This document shows, piece by piece, positions 15,001 to 21,890 of a stretch of 64,000 nt of DNA. The notes beneath the pieces were generated by a model that saw only the letters and a list, made by a program, of their open reading frames with translations, made no database searches and was not told the origin of the DNA. The first letter of the stretch is position 1. Each line of letters opens with the position of its first letter. The stretch covers positions 62,001 through 126,000 of the forward strand of contig OZ025789.1 of assembly GCA_964019425.1 (NCBI GenBank), in the 5' to 3' direction. Source of the DNA: Flectonema sp. DT1601. Taxonomy: Eukaryota; Euglenozoa; Diplonemea; Diplonemida; Diplonemidae. A program made the position numbers and the translations under genes.

Positions 15001-18000
15001 AGAACGTGCTGTCTGTGCGATGGCGATCCCTGGAACACGTGCACTGCATCCTCCAACGCCTTTGCCATGTAGGTTACCGACCCCATGTAGTTCGTCTCGT
15101 GCCAGTCCAGGTCGACGTCCAGCTCGCTGAGTTTCCCACTGAGCTCTCCATCAGTGCACGTACCTTTGGGAACAGGATCCCTGCACTTCCTGCTCCGTGT
15201 GCACCCCTGGTTGTTGTTCTTGCACACCCAGTACTCGTCAGTTCTCGAGAACTGCACGAACGCGAGACGGAAGGTTCCTCCGACCACCGTCGATCCCTTC
15301 CCGACCGTGTGATCCTCCCCCGTCAGCGGAAGGGTCTGCATCCAGTCGCGCAGCATCTCCACCATTCCAAAGTATCCGTGAGGGTGCTTCCCAAAAGTTC
15401 CGCTCATCGAGCCAGATCCGTCCAGCACGAACACTACGTCCAGGTCGGGACAAGCCGACACGTGCACATCCCTGCACTTCGGGCTGGCCGTTGAATCCCA
15501 GTAGCAGTTCGGTTGCTTCGTGCACTCGCAGTTCTTCAGGAAATCGCTGCACTTCGCCGTCTCACAGTAGTCTCCTTTGGAGTCTGTTCCCTTCTTGCAG
15601 TTCGGGTCGCTCTCGCAGCTATCCGCCACCTTGCTCGCAGGCGGGTAGTTCGCGTTGTGCGCCACCGTGCAAACCGTCGGTTGGCACGATGCAGGCGCCG
15701 TTGTGGTGTTCCAGTGGCAGCGCGGGTCGTGGTCACAACCAACAATGTCGTTTCCGAAGCTTGGGCAGTAGTCTGTCACGCACGGAGTCGTTCCGTCCCA
15801 CACACAAAGCGGATCCTGGTTGCAATTGTTCTGGTTCGTATGCACCTTGCACTTGTCTACTTCGCACTGATTGCTTTTGGTGTTCCACTTGCAGTTCTCG
15901 CACCCAGCTGCGTCGCAAGGCTGCTGGGCAGTGTACGAACACAGTTTCTCTGAACAAGCTCCGTTCTTCCATTCACAATTCGAGTCCACTCCGCAAGTCC
16001 CCGGGGTCGTGTACTGACACCGGCTGTCACGGCACTCAGTTGGCAACGAGCAGTTGTACACACACTGCGGGTCCGCGAGGCAGTCTGCTTGCGACTTCCC
16101 ATCACACGTCGGGACCTGCAAGCACACAGGTGGGTCAACTCCCGTGTCCCACAAGCATTCCGTCTTGTTCAGGCACGCTTCTCTCACGAACACAGCGGCG
16201 CACGGCTTCTTCGAACAATCCCTAGTGTTGTCGTCCCACACGCACAGCGAGTCCGCGTCTCCCTCGCAGTTGGTCTTGTCGGTGTGCTCGCACACTTTCC
16301 TCGTGCACTCCTTCGGCGTTCCCGACCACGCGCATGCAGGGTCCTTGTCACAGCAATCCTTCTCGCAGCAGTCCTTGCAGTGCGTCGTTCCGCAGGTCCC
16401 GTCGATCGCTGACACCACTCCAGCACCGCAGATGACCGTTGCCCGCTGCAGCTTGCAGTTCGCACACCGGTACAGCCCCGTGTACTGGCTCGGAACCGCT
16501 TGGCAATTCAACTCAGGACATCCGGTCGGCGAGTCGCAAGTGCGGAGCTTCGGCTGCTTCCACTCACAGTACTTGTCGGCGTTGCACTCGTCTTTGAATC
16601 CCCATGTTGCGCATGGGAAGTGCGTGCTGTCCACAGGTGGGATGAGAGACCTTCCAATCGGACTCGACGGGTCGCAGAAGACGTTCAGCAGTTGGCTCGG
16701 AATCTCATCGAGCTGCAGGTTCAAGAAATGATCGTCCTTCGGGTCCGTAACCAGCGGCTTCAATCTCAGTTCCGCGTAGTCGTCCTGGTGGGTTCTCTTG
16801 GTGAACCTCCGCATAACCACACCAAATACCACCACTTTCTCCCGACGGAGGTCCTGCTGCGCCTTGTTGAGCATCCCAGGGTAGGTCGGCTGCCAGTTCT
16901 GGTCGCATCCGAACGGACACTGGTTACACGAGTTCCCGGAGCTGCACGCGTCTCCATTGATGTCCGTCAGCCCTCCATCGGCGATGATCACTACAATCTG
17001 CTTCCTGCCTGGCGGCGAAACCAAGAATGTGTGGTCGGCCACGTCCTGGAGTGCGTCGTGGATGTAGGTCCAGTGACGCTGGTAGTTCGCCTCGTGCCAG
17101 TCGATATCCCCCATCAGCTCCTGCAGGTTACCAGACAGCAAACCGTCAGTGCACTGCCCGATCGCGCAATTCGTCGGGTGGTCTTCATCGGGGCGAGCGT
17201 TCGCCTTCGAGAACTGGATGAATGTGATACGGAAGGTTCCTCCCTTCACACTCGATTGGGCCCCCACCGTGTGGTCCTCCCCCGTCAACGGCAAGGTCTT
17301 CACCCAGTCACGAAGCATCTCGAGAAGAGCGGTGTATCCGTGGGCGTGGCGTCCGAACGACCTCCACATCGATCCCGAACCGTCGATTATGAAGGCGACA
17401 TCCAGGTCCGGGCACTGAGCCAGCGAAGGGATCGCGCAGTGCGGGTTTTTCGGGTCCGTAGCAACCCACGTGCAGTCGGGGTCCTCGCTACACTTACACT
17501 CGTCCTTCGGGTTGTTGTACTTGTCGCACGTCTTCACAGCACAGTACGCAGGGTTCGCCTTCGTTTGCCACATGCACTTGTCGTCGTTCAGGCACGCCGT
17601 GTTCGAGTATCCTCCGCACGGGGTTTGTGTGCACACCGGCGGAGTACCTGTCGTGTCCCAGTGACACGCCGTGTCCGCGTTACACGAAACGTCATCCGGA
17701 TGCTTCACGCAAGGCCTCTCCACACATTTGTCCAGCGCCGTGTCCCATTCACACTTGCCGTCGGCATTGCAGGTCGGGGCACTCACGTACAGGCAGATCT
17801 TCTCCGCGCAGTACTCAATCAGCGTCGACGGAGGACCGGCTGGTGGAGGAGTCTGTACCGGAACCCACTCGCATCCGTCTTCGGCATTGCAGGTTCCCTC
17901 CTTGGTGTGCAGACACTTTTTCGGATAGCACTTCGGGCTCTTGCTCGGGTCGTACTCGCACACGCTCAGGAAACAGTAGTCTGGATCCCCAGCTGGCGGG

Positions 18001-20519
18001 CTACACGGCGCCCCCATCTGAACCGACACCGCTTCGCACGGCTGCTCGTCCTCGTGCACTCGGCAAGGGTTGTCGATGCACGTGTCCGTCGCCCACATCG
18101 CATCCCACAAGCAGTTGTCGTTAGCTTTGCAGTCCACCTGGTTCTTCCCAGTGCATCCCGGTTCCTCCCGCTTGCAGTTCCCGTTGTCCCACTTGCATCC
18201 TGGGTGGGCCTTGCAGTCAGTCTCTGAACACAAAGGGTAGCAATCTGACTGAGTGCACGACGGCGAGATCGAAGAATCCCACTTGCAGTCCAAGTCAGCC
18301 ATACAATCCGTCTCGCTTCCCTTCGACGCGCATCCTAACGGCACCGTCACCGTATTGACGGCAATTCCCCTTCCAAAAACGCTTTTCGGATCGCAAATCT
18401 GGTCCAGCACCTGTTCCTTGAAGTGGTCGAGGTCAACGTTGAGGAAGTGCTCATCCTGCGGGTCAGACACTAACGGCTTCAGCTTCGCCTCCGCCCGAAG
18501 GTCCTGTCTCGTGTGTCCGGTCGCTTTCCTCACAACGATACCGAAAATCTGCGCATTGTATTTCGTTTTCAAGTCGTCCTCCGCCGCCCGTACGTCGCTG
18601 TCCTGATCGTGTAGAGCCCCATCAGTGATGATCATCACAATCTTCTTCCTCGTCGAACCGTCGCGTCCGAAAATCGAATCCACCTCCCGCAACGCGGGTT
18701 CCAAGATCGTCTTCCCTTGACTCCATCTCCTGCAGAAAAAGTTCTCGTGGAAGGTCACGTCCTTGGAAAGGGCGGCGTAGTTTCCGGACAAAGGAGCTCC
18801 TCCTCCAGTCGTTCCCGAAACAGGCACCCAAGCCTTGCAGTTCACGAACCCGGCAGGCGGCGTGTCTTGCGCCGTCTGCGAATCCCCAGGCTTCCCGAAC
18901 TGCACCATCGACGCGCGAATTCCGTACGTAGAGGTCGACGACGGTGCCAACTCCGCCGCGTGCAGGAAGTCCCTCATCTCCTCCATCATTCCGTAAAACC
19001 CGACCGCGTGTGACCCGAACCTCGCGCTCATCGAACCAGACCCGTCGAGCAGGAAGGCGATGTCCACAGGCGGACACTGAACCTTCGGGTCCACACAGTG
19101 GGTGTTCGCTGAATCCCAAACACAGTCAGGTGACGCAGCCAAACAGTCGCACTTGTCGGCGATGTCGCTGCACTCGCGCTTCTGGCACTGCGTCCCAGCC
19201 GCGTTGTTCGCGTTCCAGTAGCAAGGTCCGAGGCTGTCCGCGTTGCATGCGTCCTTCGCCTTGTGCGTCGTCGGACAGTACGCGTCCACACACTCCGCCG
19301 GCGATTTCGTCAGGTCCCAGTCACAGAGCAGGTTCGTTTCACAGCTTCCCTCGTTGTCGTACACGTGGCACCCGTCCTCCACGCACTCCGCAGGGTTCTT
19401 GCTGTCGTCCCACTTGCACGATCCCGCTGGCTGGTGGGCATCACACGCACCGATGTTGTTATACACATGGCACCCGGCAATCAGTACCTGGGTTCCGAAC
19501 ACGTCATCCGGGTTCATGCACAGGTCTCCAACTCCTCCCCACTCGCAAACGAATCCCTCGATGTGGTCGTGTCCGTTCGGGTAGTCGTTCCACTTACCGC
19601 TGGCGTAGTAGTGTCCGTAGTCTTCTCCGGTGGTATCGCAAGTTCCCGGACACGGTCTCGAGTATTCGTTCGGTTCTCCAGATTGCCAGTTTGTGTACGC
19701 ACCGTTCGCAACCACGAATCCAGATCCTCTTCCCCTTCCGATCAGCTGACCCTTCCCACAGTCTACCCCGCTGCACGGTGTCTTAGATCCGGGAAGCGGG
19801 TATCCGAGGTCGCACGCCGAACGCTGCGGTCCAGTCACCCCAAGGTTGTACGGTGGGCAACCCTCTGGTCCAGTCAGCCACCTCCATTCTCCCTCCTTCG
19901 CAACGTCACCGCTTCCGATCCATCCCTCCCCGTGAAGCTTCTCAGAGGCAACCCTTTCTTCCTGCGCGTCGGTGATGGTCACCAGGTAACCCACCAACCC
20001 GAGGATGTCCTGGCTCTCCAAAGCGCACTCCGCTTGTCCCTGGTCCCAGTGGCATTTTCCGGACCTCCCTTGGCTGTCCCGGCAGTTCCCCTTGGCGCTC
20101 GAGTAGTATTCGTAGAAGTGTCCGGTTACCGTCGAGTACATCGCATGTCCGAAGTTGTAAGTCACACGTCGGGAAGCCCCATTTCCCGATGATGTCCTAA
20201 ACTGAATTGACGATAAGGCCGCGGCATATTCGGCGATCGTAGCTGACCCAGAGAGAGTCATGATACCAGTGCTCACATCAAAGTTAGCGCTGATTCCTCC
20301 AGTGCACGCGGTGCACGTCAAGGTGTCGGCTCCCCTAACGTATCCCTCCTCAATGTCCATCACAGCTCCAGAGATCGAGGTGCTACAATCACATGTGGCA
20401 GATGTGAATGTAATTTGACTGCAATCGACATCAGGGAAAGGTGTCATTAGCACTCCCTGTTCATATTTCAATCCACTGCTCACTCCCAACAGTCCTAACA
20501 ACGCAATGAGCTGCCTCAT
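1..20519 (-). CDS. Giant vWA/C-type lectin adhesin, copy 1 (5' part only; 3' end beyond left edge)
   Basis: This is the first 6,839 codons of a second copy of the giant adhesin gene at 21891-59294. The start is the ATG at 20519, which gives a signal peptide beginning MRQLIALLGLLGVSSG. The codon six places upstream that could extend the frame is TTG, not ATG. Motif positions fall in one continuous frame from 20519 to the edge, so the visible part looks intact. In order it encodes lectin cassette 1 (about residues 14-345), vWA domains 1-6 (metal-site Asp at residues 492, 1046, 1700, 2325, 2859 and 3394), a 14-unit EGF-like array (about 3719-4497), lectin cassette 2 (4555-4870), vWA 7-8 (5017, 5544), lectin cassette 3 (about 5930-6245) and vWA 9 (6404). 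Compared with copy 2 I found Q639R, K2812T, D3337N and A3338S (copy 1 residue first) plus three silent changes. Its C-terminus is not visible, so anchoring of this copy is inferred. Confidence 0.88.
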   Translation of the reverse strand, partial: MRQLIALLGLLGVSSGLKYEQGVLMTPFPDVDCSQITFTSATCDCSTSISGAVMDIEEGYVRGADTLTCTACTGGISANFDVSTGIMTLSGSATIAEYAAALSSIQFRTSSGNGASRRVTYNFGHAMYSTVTGHFYEYYSSAKGNCRDSQGRSGKCHWDQGQAECALESQDILGLVGYLVTITDAQEERVASEKLHGEGWIGSGDVAKEGEWRWLTGPEGCPPYNLGVTGPQRSACDLGYPLPGSKTPCSGVDCGKGQLIGRGRGSGFVVANGAYTNWQSGEPNEYSRPCPGTCDTTGEDYGHYYASGKWNDYPNGHDHIEGFVCEWGGVGDLCMNPDDVFGTQVLIAGCHVYNNIGACDAHQPAGSCKWDDSKNPAECVEDGCHVYDNEGSCETNLLCDWDLTKSPAECVDAYCPTTHKAKDACNADSLGPCYWNANNAAGTQCQKRECSDIADKCDCLAASPDCVWDSANTHCVDPKVQCPPVDIAFLLDGSGSMSARFGSHAVGFYGMMEEMRDFLHAAELAPSSTSTYGIRASMVQFGKPGDSQTAQDTPPAGFVNCKAWVPVSGTTGGGAPLSGNYAALSKDVTFHENFFCRRWSQGKTILEPALREVDSIFGRDGSTRKKIVMIITDGALHDQDSDVRAAEDDLKTKYNAQIFGIVVRKATGHTRQDLRAEAKLKPLVSDPQDEHFLNVDLDHFKEQVLDQICDPKSVFGRGIAVNTVTVPLGCASKGSETDCMADLDCKWDSSISPSCTQSDCYPLCSETDCKAHPGCKWDNGNCKREEPGCTGKNQVDCKANDNCLWDAMWATDTCIDNPCRVHEDEQPCEAVSVQMGAPCSPPAGDPDYCFLSVCEYDPSKSPKCYPKKCLHTKEGTCNAEDGCEWVPVQTPPPAGPPSTLIEYCAEKICLYVSAPTCNADGKCEWDTALDKCVERPCVKHPDDVSCNADTACHWDTTGTPPVCTQTPCGGYSNTACLNDDKCMWQTKANPAYCAVKTCDKYNNPKDECKCSEDPDCTWVATDPKNPHCAIPSLAQCPDLDVAFIIDGSGSMWRSFGRHAHGYTALLEMLRDWVKTLPLTGEDHTVGAQSSVKGGTFRITFIQFSKANARPDEDHPTNCAIGQCTDGLLSGNLQELMGDIDWHEANYQRHWTYIHDALQDVADHTFLVSPPGRKQIVVIIADGGLTDINGDACSSGNSCNQCPFGCDQNWQPTYPGMLNKAQQDLRREKVVVFGVVMRRFTKRTHQDDYAELRLKPLVTDPKDDHFLNLQLDEIPSQLLNVFCDPSSPIGRSLIPPVDSTHFPCATWGFKDECNADKYCEWKQPKLRTCDSPTGCPELNCQAVPSQYTGLYRCANCKLQRATVICGAGVVSAIDGTCGTTHCKDCCEKDCCDKDPACAWSGTPKECTRKVCEHTDKTNCEGDADSLCVWDDNTRDCSKKPCAAVFVREACLNKTECLWDTGVDPPVCLQVPTCDGKSQADCLADPQCVYNCSLPTECRDSRCQYTTPGTCGVDSNCEWKNGACSEKLCSYTAQQPCDAAGCENCKWNTKSNQCEVDKCKVHTNQNNCNQDPLCVWDGTTPCVTDYCPSFGNDIVGCDHDPRCHWNTTTAPASCQPTVCTVAHNANYPPASKVADSCESDPNCKKGTDSKGDYCETAKCSDFLKNCECTKQPNCYWDSTASPKCRDVHVSACPDLDVVFVLDGSGSMSGTFGKHPHGYFGMVEMLRDWMQTLPLTGEDHTVGKGSTVVGGTFRLAFVQFSRTDEYWVCKNNNQGCTRSRKCRDPVPKGTCTDGELSGKLSELDVDLDWHETNYMGSVTYMAKALEDAVHVFQGSPSHRQHVLIVITDGAMNPKEPQSSVEIPRIRQNLDAMDVITFGVVVRKSAAHTKDDLDAEKTLKPITSDPHDDHFVNVPLDDMLEEVFKDFCDPAGRFGAAIQAHQNQGGGSTTPPATGASVPCSKWGVKLECRADQACDWQDQVPQKCAAADGCLNLNCLELSATQKASGFVCENCMLAGGSVTCTAGARNTANGMCVTTECEKHCLKPECDRATGCFWDQDKCQREVCEYPKQQDCVQDDLCDWNTTKVPAECDPKKCQHFAPGPCNADDKCKWDYSTGTCNPTVPDCTQTKDEQKCLADPSGLCDWDCVSDSCINKVCQFTDQGSCENSRDPECEWGDGANPLCHKKRCTGTIQAECLADTACNWDGAACAETKCYKHADEVTCSRDTDCDWDAVGCGLCVEKYCFDKHTGKDSCNTDQKGLCRWDDAANKCVDKLCSDYNKPALFDAKDMVCLCTEDPRCIVDRSVSPIVCVDQKYSSCPDLDVVVSFDASCSMDKTFGRHPSGFDALMEVMRDWVQKVPLTGEDSTKGISSDVKGGKLRVAFNSWDTGVRVAQCPTCSCNPKNGVTKGDGIPTLSIIPGTTPAVADTCGKLTGDRSQLLGDLDWYEGEALRCKTKVKEAEEWAGEIFKESPAHRQKVLLIITDGRIMDKDELGPAGRVLAAEGVKVFGILLRRRASATARDMANLVTLKEIVSNPKETHALSLQVDEALSIMDGFCDPNSPFGTYITQGSSTPQVTTCSQIGALVSCDAEKTCQWNSISLKCEDHPCFSHCEEKNCTTDPTNKCLWSATSECEKAVCKDFQNQPDCKSNKCQWDQAKDPACFEPECDATTEDACVNLGEKCMWDTSLRPPDCVKTPCYYNKTECVADPACTWDDVCADPVDQKCVPKRCTLDSHKNQAGCQADIYCVWSQQLSCEPAPCVNYPDEKCCDHDDSCHWDVSQAPAVCKQKYCPSTYPTTAHVDPCNGDGLCMWNSTKNECVDKVCNKMEECACKKDPDCFWSGVKCADKKYGECPVMDIILLLDGSGSMSRNFGRHPHGFYALVEILRDWVKTLPLTGEPAASPTPGGPLTGGVRLGFVQFSGKNRGWPWPWSRGSSNAIETRGNTGTGGHLSGLESEINDDLDWHENNYLGKGTMIQLGLEMVGDMFDRSHKVSSRKRILIIVTDGKIYDPDVLAPARQVLNQEQVQTFGIVLRRQSGHTKADTDAEKTLKPITSDPHDDHFQNLQIDEVASQVFADICDPNGVWGHLIVSSTNAPGQSGLHKPCDHYTDTHDCTQDAGCVWDTASTACADSPCTAHCDNPTCTADTVNLCAWNSTTGDCWKKTECAYTTIAECVKSPEKCVWDNVKDPKCQKEKCTPNTNIQDCLDDPDSCEWINVRGKDQCVEKKCRHPDKTTCETDPNCAWSADACNGTRSSCKEVLCKHTNAGECTADSRCSWDATGVVGSCKENLCAKYLDERCCDHKDACKWDITVTPPVCGDKKCPKIGVKDTCNNETDCMWDDAKRTCRDLDCSKYPTRCPCDKNSKCYWKPGAGLNGQGQCVAIEFGECPTLDIGVILDGSGSMASTFGSHPHGFYALVEMMRDWVGKLPLNGEDASVGLNSAANNGGVRVAFVQFSGKNYRRSQAKTASGARTTNGRLSGVLGELDADLDFHENNYYKKGTMIEKALVMAGDIFHGSPVDGRQRVLFIFTDGRIYDEQSLAPARAELDREGVQTFGIVVRKKDQHTKADLDAEKTLKPITSDPHDEHFRNIMIDDIPDLIGSICDPNGPWGHLIAKDPPKPTTGVHHPCPDYVTETPCSQDAGCVWSDVGGLCVNSPCLMHCLEPDCRNDKGNNCTWNSQNATCSKAEDPTCPCKFVTNDPQYNEQQCNADARCTWESNKCIYDECKTKGVGCTAVGQSCSDPNKDPCSPDDYVCDCIPPTTIFPSGAQPSQLPANCRLDECVATCPTCANDTCTSVGQTCNDPNPTMTHHSDWTCTCPPPSTGKATAAAADCKIDECVVQQDTCKNQTCLDPNMNAASKGDWMCICPPPSNKTNVGGRADCKVDECTLHGDICANVGQRCVDPNFNQQGDWKCECLPPTNGTMTAGPAICLLDECEKDCPTCEKDVCKTATTGEQKCHDPDKTASSTGDWTCECIPPMTGLGHAAPAHCNIDECLKVCATCANDTCSSQNQTCHDPNHDATSLSDWVCKCPPPATDIAIAAAATPCEDDECHDPKNEKVCTAAGQVCVDDDKKTRGTWECVCVVPPAVAAVRGQQVPAHCEYPGECNTDDDAKKKCTDLGFVCDDPNPMVDGNWVCMCAPPAIGTNVTLGTPTDCLLDECVVTCPTCAQTDTSPTNVCSAEGQLCVDNKQSHTDLGDWTCECVPPQVGTPAVAAPAKCQLDECVAVCSTCAQTQQGGSHTCTSVGQTCEDPNKSVDSVSDWMCTCVDPGRGVATAKQADCVCDECRNNTICLVAGQTCFDSVKTCPPQKDFKCECPPPTSGVMTGAPVATCEVDECVENGATCRAVGQTCRDPNAAKLHDWECMCPPPSVGIAITQQAKCVLDECVQTCPTCAGSTCSDAGQECEDPKMTLQSTNDWLCKCPPPSSNVATGKPAKCEEDECDTNGFKCTVDCRAGSLDCQQTCFDPNTSVNSTDDWRCVCPPPSSDFSIAKAAECTNDPCKHDNEQTCLSDPEGCEWKDLPTPGCSRKPCLHDKQSDCAADPMCDWSSGSGAVGNLANQMTYEKDVAVKPFEGLTCQTPGSWKNGCSCTTTIGSNVLPGATVDIEDGYLSGKDTLTCVACKSLGLTAEWHAVSGMLTISTGTADELAKAVASIEFSTSADNSGKRRITWNYGHGFYSSHTGSFYHFYPKSTCAGGACTWSDAQEQCASDSNQILGLRGYLITITSEVEDEVARMKLEGQGWMGASDVGEEGTWSWVTGPEGAAGGCQYSSTSSSCNLASEKGLPFGSGTGGNFAPAVDPNTGRDMYGNWANNEPNDFRGPCPGSCVKDGEDFGHFLWPSGEWNDYPGDHQRIDGYICEWGGIGEMCADVSDATGVTDLVAGVCVEKACVNDTETDCKANPKCSWVGGNVEPCVVAPCVEIPNEKECDKDPVCHWDVTVSPSLCTEKICNKNKDPTTCNVKDDCVWDDGANRCVDKVCDPFERCDCKAEPKCFWDTSSGSGKCVENRYGQCPTLDVVLLLDGSGSMSQNFGRHPNGFYAMMEMIRDWVKTLPLTGESHQVGANSTAPNGGMRMGVIQFSGIPISGGTAVDKAAIKSPIGVGSFGSLTGKLTELQSDIDYHEANYLQAGTYINQGLGWAGDMFRASPAGRKRVLIIITDGAIKDDDKLASARATLNQESVEVFGVVLRRQATHTSVDTLAEEKLKPITSDPHDDHFENLMIDELPTTVLNGLCDPNSKWGALLLPGAAAQNQSGVHKPCPQYVDQVLCTADAGCVFSSIGLECVDSPCVEHCNETRCTADTLNDCYWNASVAGLEGCWKNPLCSYQDDVTCEKDQKCDWNQTKRDCEERICNQQTEAECDLDPNGCEWDGLQQMCVEKPCKHTNSSACNSDALCEWDGCDGVTDGAQCIKKRCAAAPGAPALTEQACNSDQHCEWKSNACGLKQCTVHSDERCCDKDSSCHWDVSLTPAQCSVKHCATMNQDKPACNTDPLCTFNDSSTECVDKVCKDLDRCDCLAETKCFWNSLAPTPFCTETKFGQCPTLDLVLLLDGSGSMSAPFGRHPHGFYGLMEMLRDWMKTLPLNGEKADVGLNSAANTGEVRVGLIQFSGKNKNGPSSGRADAKGTPPGTGTETRLSGDFDELSADVDWHEANYYSRGTMIQKGLQMSADMFHQSPNDGRQRVLIIITDGRIYDPNTLQQARSELDTEQVKVFGVVVRRSAQHTKADLDAEETLKPITSNPHDAHFQNLQIDEVPEKVLGDICDPNGVFGSLVLGQAAQQGSGGANPASGGVHQPCPQHLRQAGCLADPGCVWFDNSLSCGDSPCLHHCEEKNCTADAANGCMWANGTICVREPKTGCEIYTGKPEDCKKQKDCQVDKDGSTCVDKKCNRDNEQGCLADPDDCVWNNLNQECTETPCKETEEGPCVASQDGCVWQTTIPLNSTVSAYARGQPMVPFPTVSCTVSGKCSCSDTVKGAAVDVEEGYVKGKDVLACDQCAGLGFEAEWHDVPGVLYLKSTTAKTMAEYAAAIATVTFTTTSDAGSPRKITWNYGHGFLSSATGHYYHYFSKTECQNVDPTASECHWGQAQAECESADNMILGLRGYLITITSEEEDQVAKMKLEGQGWMGAADKNDEGRWGWVVGPEGLDGGCTYAADQSGCDLTSQVGLVIGSGSGGSFVAATDANTGKPMYTNWEAGEPNNYKGACPGSCATEGENYAHFRWPSGEWNDFPGDHQRIDGYICEWGGVGELCVDPKDASGRVEVTAGTCVEEKCKADRKDPCVADPYCEWKDNNNNTNSTGCVQKKCTEYMTEIQCDRIEDCHWNPSISPAMCVEKPCAKLRDEPTCEADSDCAWDKDRTKCIEKDCNKLEKCDCVEDEKCYWKALASQPQQGSCVKVTYGECPTLDVVMILDGSGSMSQNFGRHPHGFYALMEMVRDWVKTLPLSGEKAVVGSNSGAGSEKLRVALVQFSGHPEHFTFGDIVNSVAFPPVGVGAGGRLTGDLAELSADVDWHEANYLEAGTYIEKALVRAGSIFKSSSPVDGRKRVLIIITDGKIQDDDKLAQAKNDLDGMDVQTFGIVVRRTNQLTQNDIDAETSLKPITSDPHDDHFLNLMIDEVPDKALNGICDPNGPWGHLIVDQAAIAAQTQAQQAGVHRPCPNYGNKVPCSSDVGCKWSDVLIACLDSPCVKHCTQEQCANSTGDCNWNSTVLECFNKEVCPGISDPNACDQNDKCSWNATGNKCIDTPCLHPDEPSCIADSTFDCTWDTVNGSCIETRCTQVDKTSCNQEAGCEWDEACGEGTCVGVPCQHADETECSKDVLCQWSQQSLTCSRKACAVYPDEKCCNHKD

Positions 20520-20731
20520 CTTCAAATCTGAAGACAATATATTCCTACTGCGTGTGTCTTATATTGAGTTGTGAGGCTCTTCTGTTGATGTTTTATATGT
20601 GCGTATAATGAACTATATTTATTTATTTATTTATATTTCCGTATAATCTGGTAGGTGGGGAGGGAAAATAAAGTGATTCTTGTTGTGGAACACGATTGCA
20701 AAATTAAATACCGCTGGAGGCCACGTGAACA
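20520..20731 (-). promoter_or_regulatory. Putative promoter of adhesin copy 1
   Basis: On the gene strand a TATAAAA element lies at 20591-20597, about 72 nt before the ATG. That would give a short 5' leader. A CACGTG palindrome (E-box/G-box type) lies at 20722-20727, close to the end of the duplicated block. A TTTA tetramer run lies between them. Assignment is by motif only. Confidence 0.5.
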
Positions 20732-21180
20732 AATAAATCGATAATACGAAAATTGAAGAAAATAAGACTGCAAGAAATAAAAAAACAACTGAAAGCTGAA
20801 GTCGTTGCATTCATATATTTCAGAAGAGAGAGGAAGAGAATAAGAAGAAGAAGACTGTCAGATATATCGAATTAACGATTCCGGTTACAAAACTACATTC
20901 TGCATGAATGACGTGTTAGTTAGCCTTAATTATTATCAATCAAATGCAAAAAATCGTTAAGGCAACAAACAAATAATGGTTGGGTCAAGAAGTTAGTTAA
21001 TTAGAACAAAACTGACGACTACGAGGGGTCCGGGTAGCCCGCAGTAAGAACCCAATCGCGAAGATTGTAGTTTTATACATAACTGCGTCGGATATGTTTA
21101 TATTGAGAACAAGTACTCTCATAAAGTAGATCGTTGTTTTTTTTTAAGTGAAAATTTTCACATAGGTACAGTAAAACAAT

Positions 21181-21655
21181 AAAAAATGCAAGCCCTAACA
21201 CAAAGGGGAACGTGAAGGAGGGGTACCTGCCAAAGTACTTACTTTTAGTCATTGGGAACACATCATATTTCCAGTAAGCTGCTTATCAGAATGTTTGCCG
21301 ACACCGATTTGAGCCTCATGTGGACAACGTGATGATGACTTTTTTTTCCCTCCAAACATTAGTCCGCTTTCACTTAGCACTGCATTTCATGGAATAGAAA
21401 AAAGAAAAGCAGACAATAGAAACAAGGTACATGCCATACTTTTGAAAATAACAAAATCAAATAAATTGAAAAATAAAGATGGATTGCAGAACCCCTAATT
21501 CAGCGATTCATAATCCGATTTCATAAAAGAAAACACGGCATCATCGATGGAAGCCGCGCCACTGACTGTTGCACATTGGGATTTGAGATATTCCTTTCAT
21601 ATGTTATACGACAATACAATGTGAACAAAACGTGGTAAACAACAAAGGGAGGGCA
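21181..21655. repeat. Spacer repeat, left copy (matches about 63487-63996)
   Basis: About 120 bp from 21181 is identical to the right-hand copy. The remainder differs by about ten substitutions and a few small indels, including an A-rich insertion in the right copy. It lies immediately 3' of adhesin copy 2. Confidence 0.85.
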
Positions 21656-21667
21656 GAGGGGGCGGGG
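21647..21667 (+). other. G-quadruplex-type motif past adhesin copy 2
   Basis: Four G-runs (3, 3, 5 and 4) with loops of 1, 4 and 1 nt. More G-runs follow at about 21696-21729. It lies roughly 225 nt beyond the adhesin stop codon, on the template strand of that gene. Confidence 0.6.
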
Positions 21668-21890
21668 ATAATTTGATACTAGAATGATATCTTGGTGGGG
21701 AGGGTTGAAGAAAGGGGGAGTAGGGAGGGAATCATGTTTCCACTTCCGTAAAACTACAATATAATATAAAACCGTTTTTTTTTGTTTTTGTTTTTTACGA
21801 ATTGGCAACTTTAATAAAAACAAGATCAAGATATGGAAATCACAAAAAAAGTTGTTTCGTTTCTTTCGTTTCATTTGATCCTCAAAAACC

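Larger units (their letters stand above)
1..20731. repeat. Large direct duplication, left copy (matches 38776-59506)
   Basis: Every coordinate matches the right copy at +38,775, with no indel in 20,731 bp. I found eight substitutions, at 10508, 10511, 10731, 11886, 12085, 16359, 18604 and 20668. Most of the comparison was made through identical reading frames on both strands, so a few more could be missed. Homology runs off the left edge. Confidence 0.95.
20732..21890. other. Intergenic spacer between the two adhesin copies
   Basis: AT-rich and without a supported gene. 20740-20922 and 21181-21655 are homologous to 63118-64000. The middle (about 20925-21168) is unrelated to its counterpart. 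21656-21890 is the 3' flank of adhesin copy 2, T-rich on the gene strand with G-runs on the plus strand. I saw no clear AATAAA signal just past the stop codon. Confidence 0.75.

Noticed and set aside
16500-18227. Long plus-strand reading frames opposite the giant genes (up to 575 residues)
   Set aside because: They are low-complexity Arg/Val/Leu-rich shadows of the minus-strand codons, recur identically in both copies and match no domain.
21010-21065. Possible tRNA-like stretch in the spacer
   Set aside because: The bases do not fold into a cloverleaf with proper T- and D-arm motifs, and the segment is missing from the other spacer.
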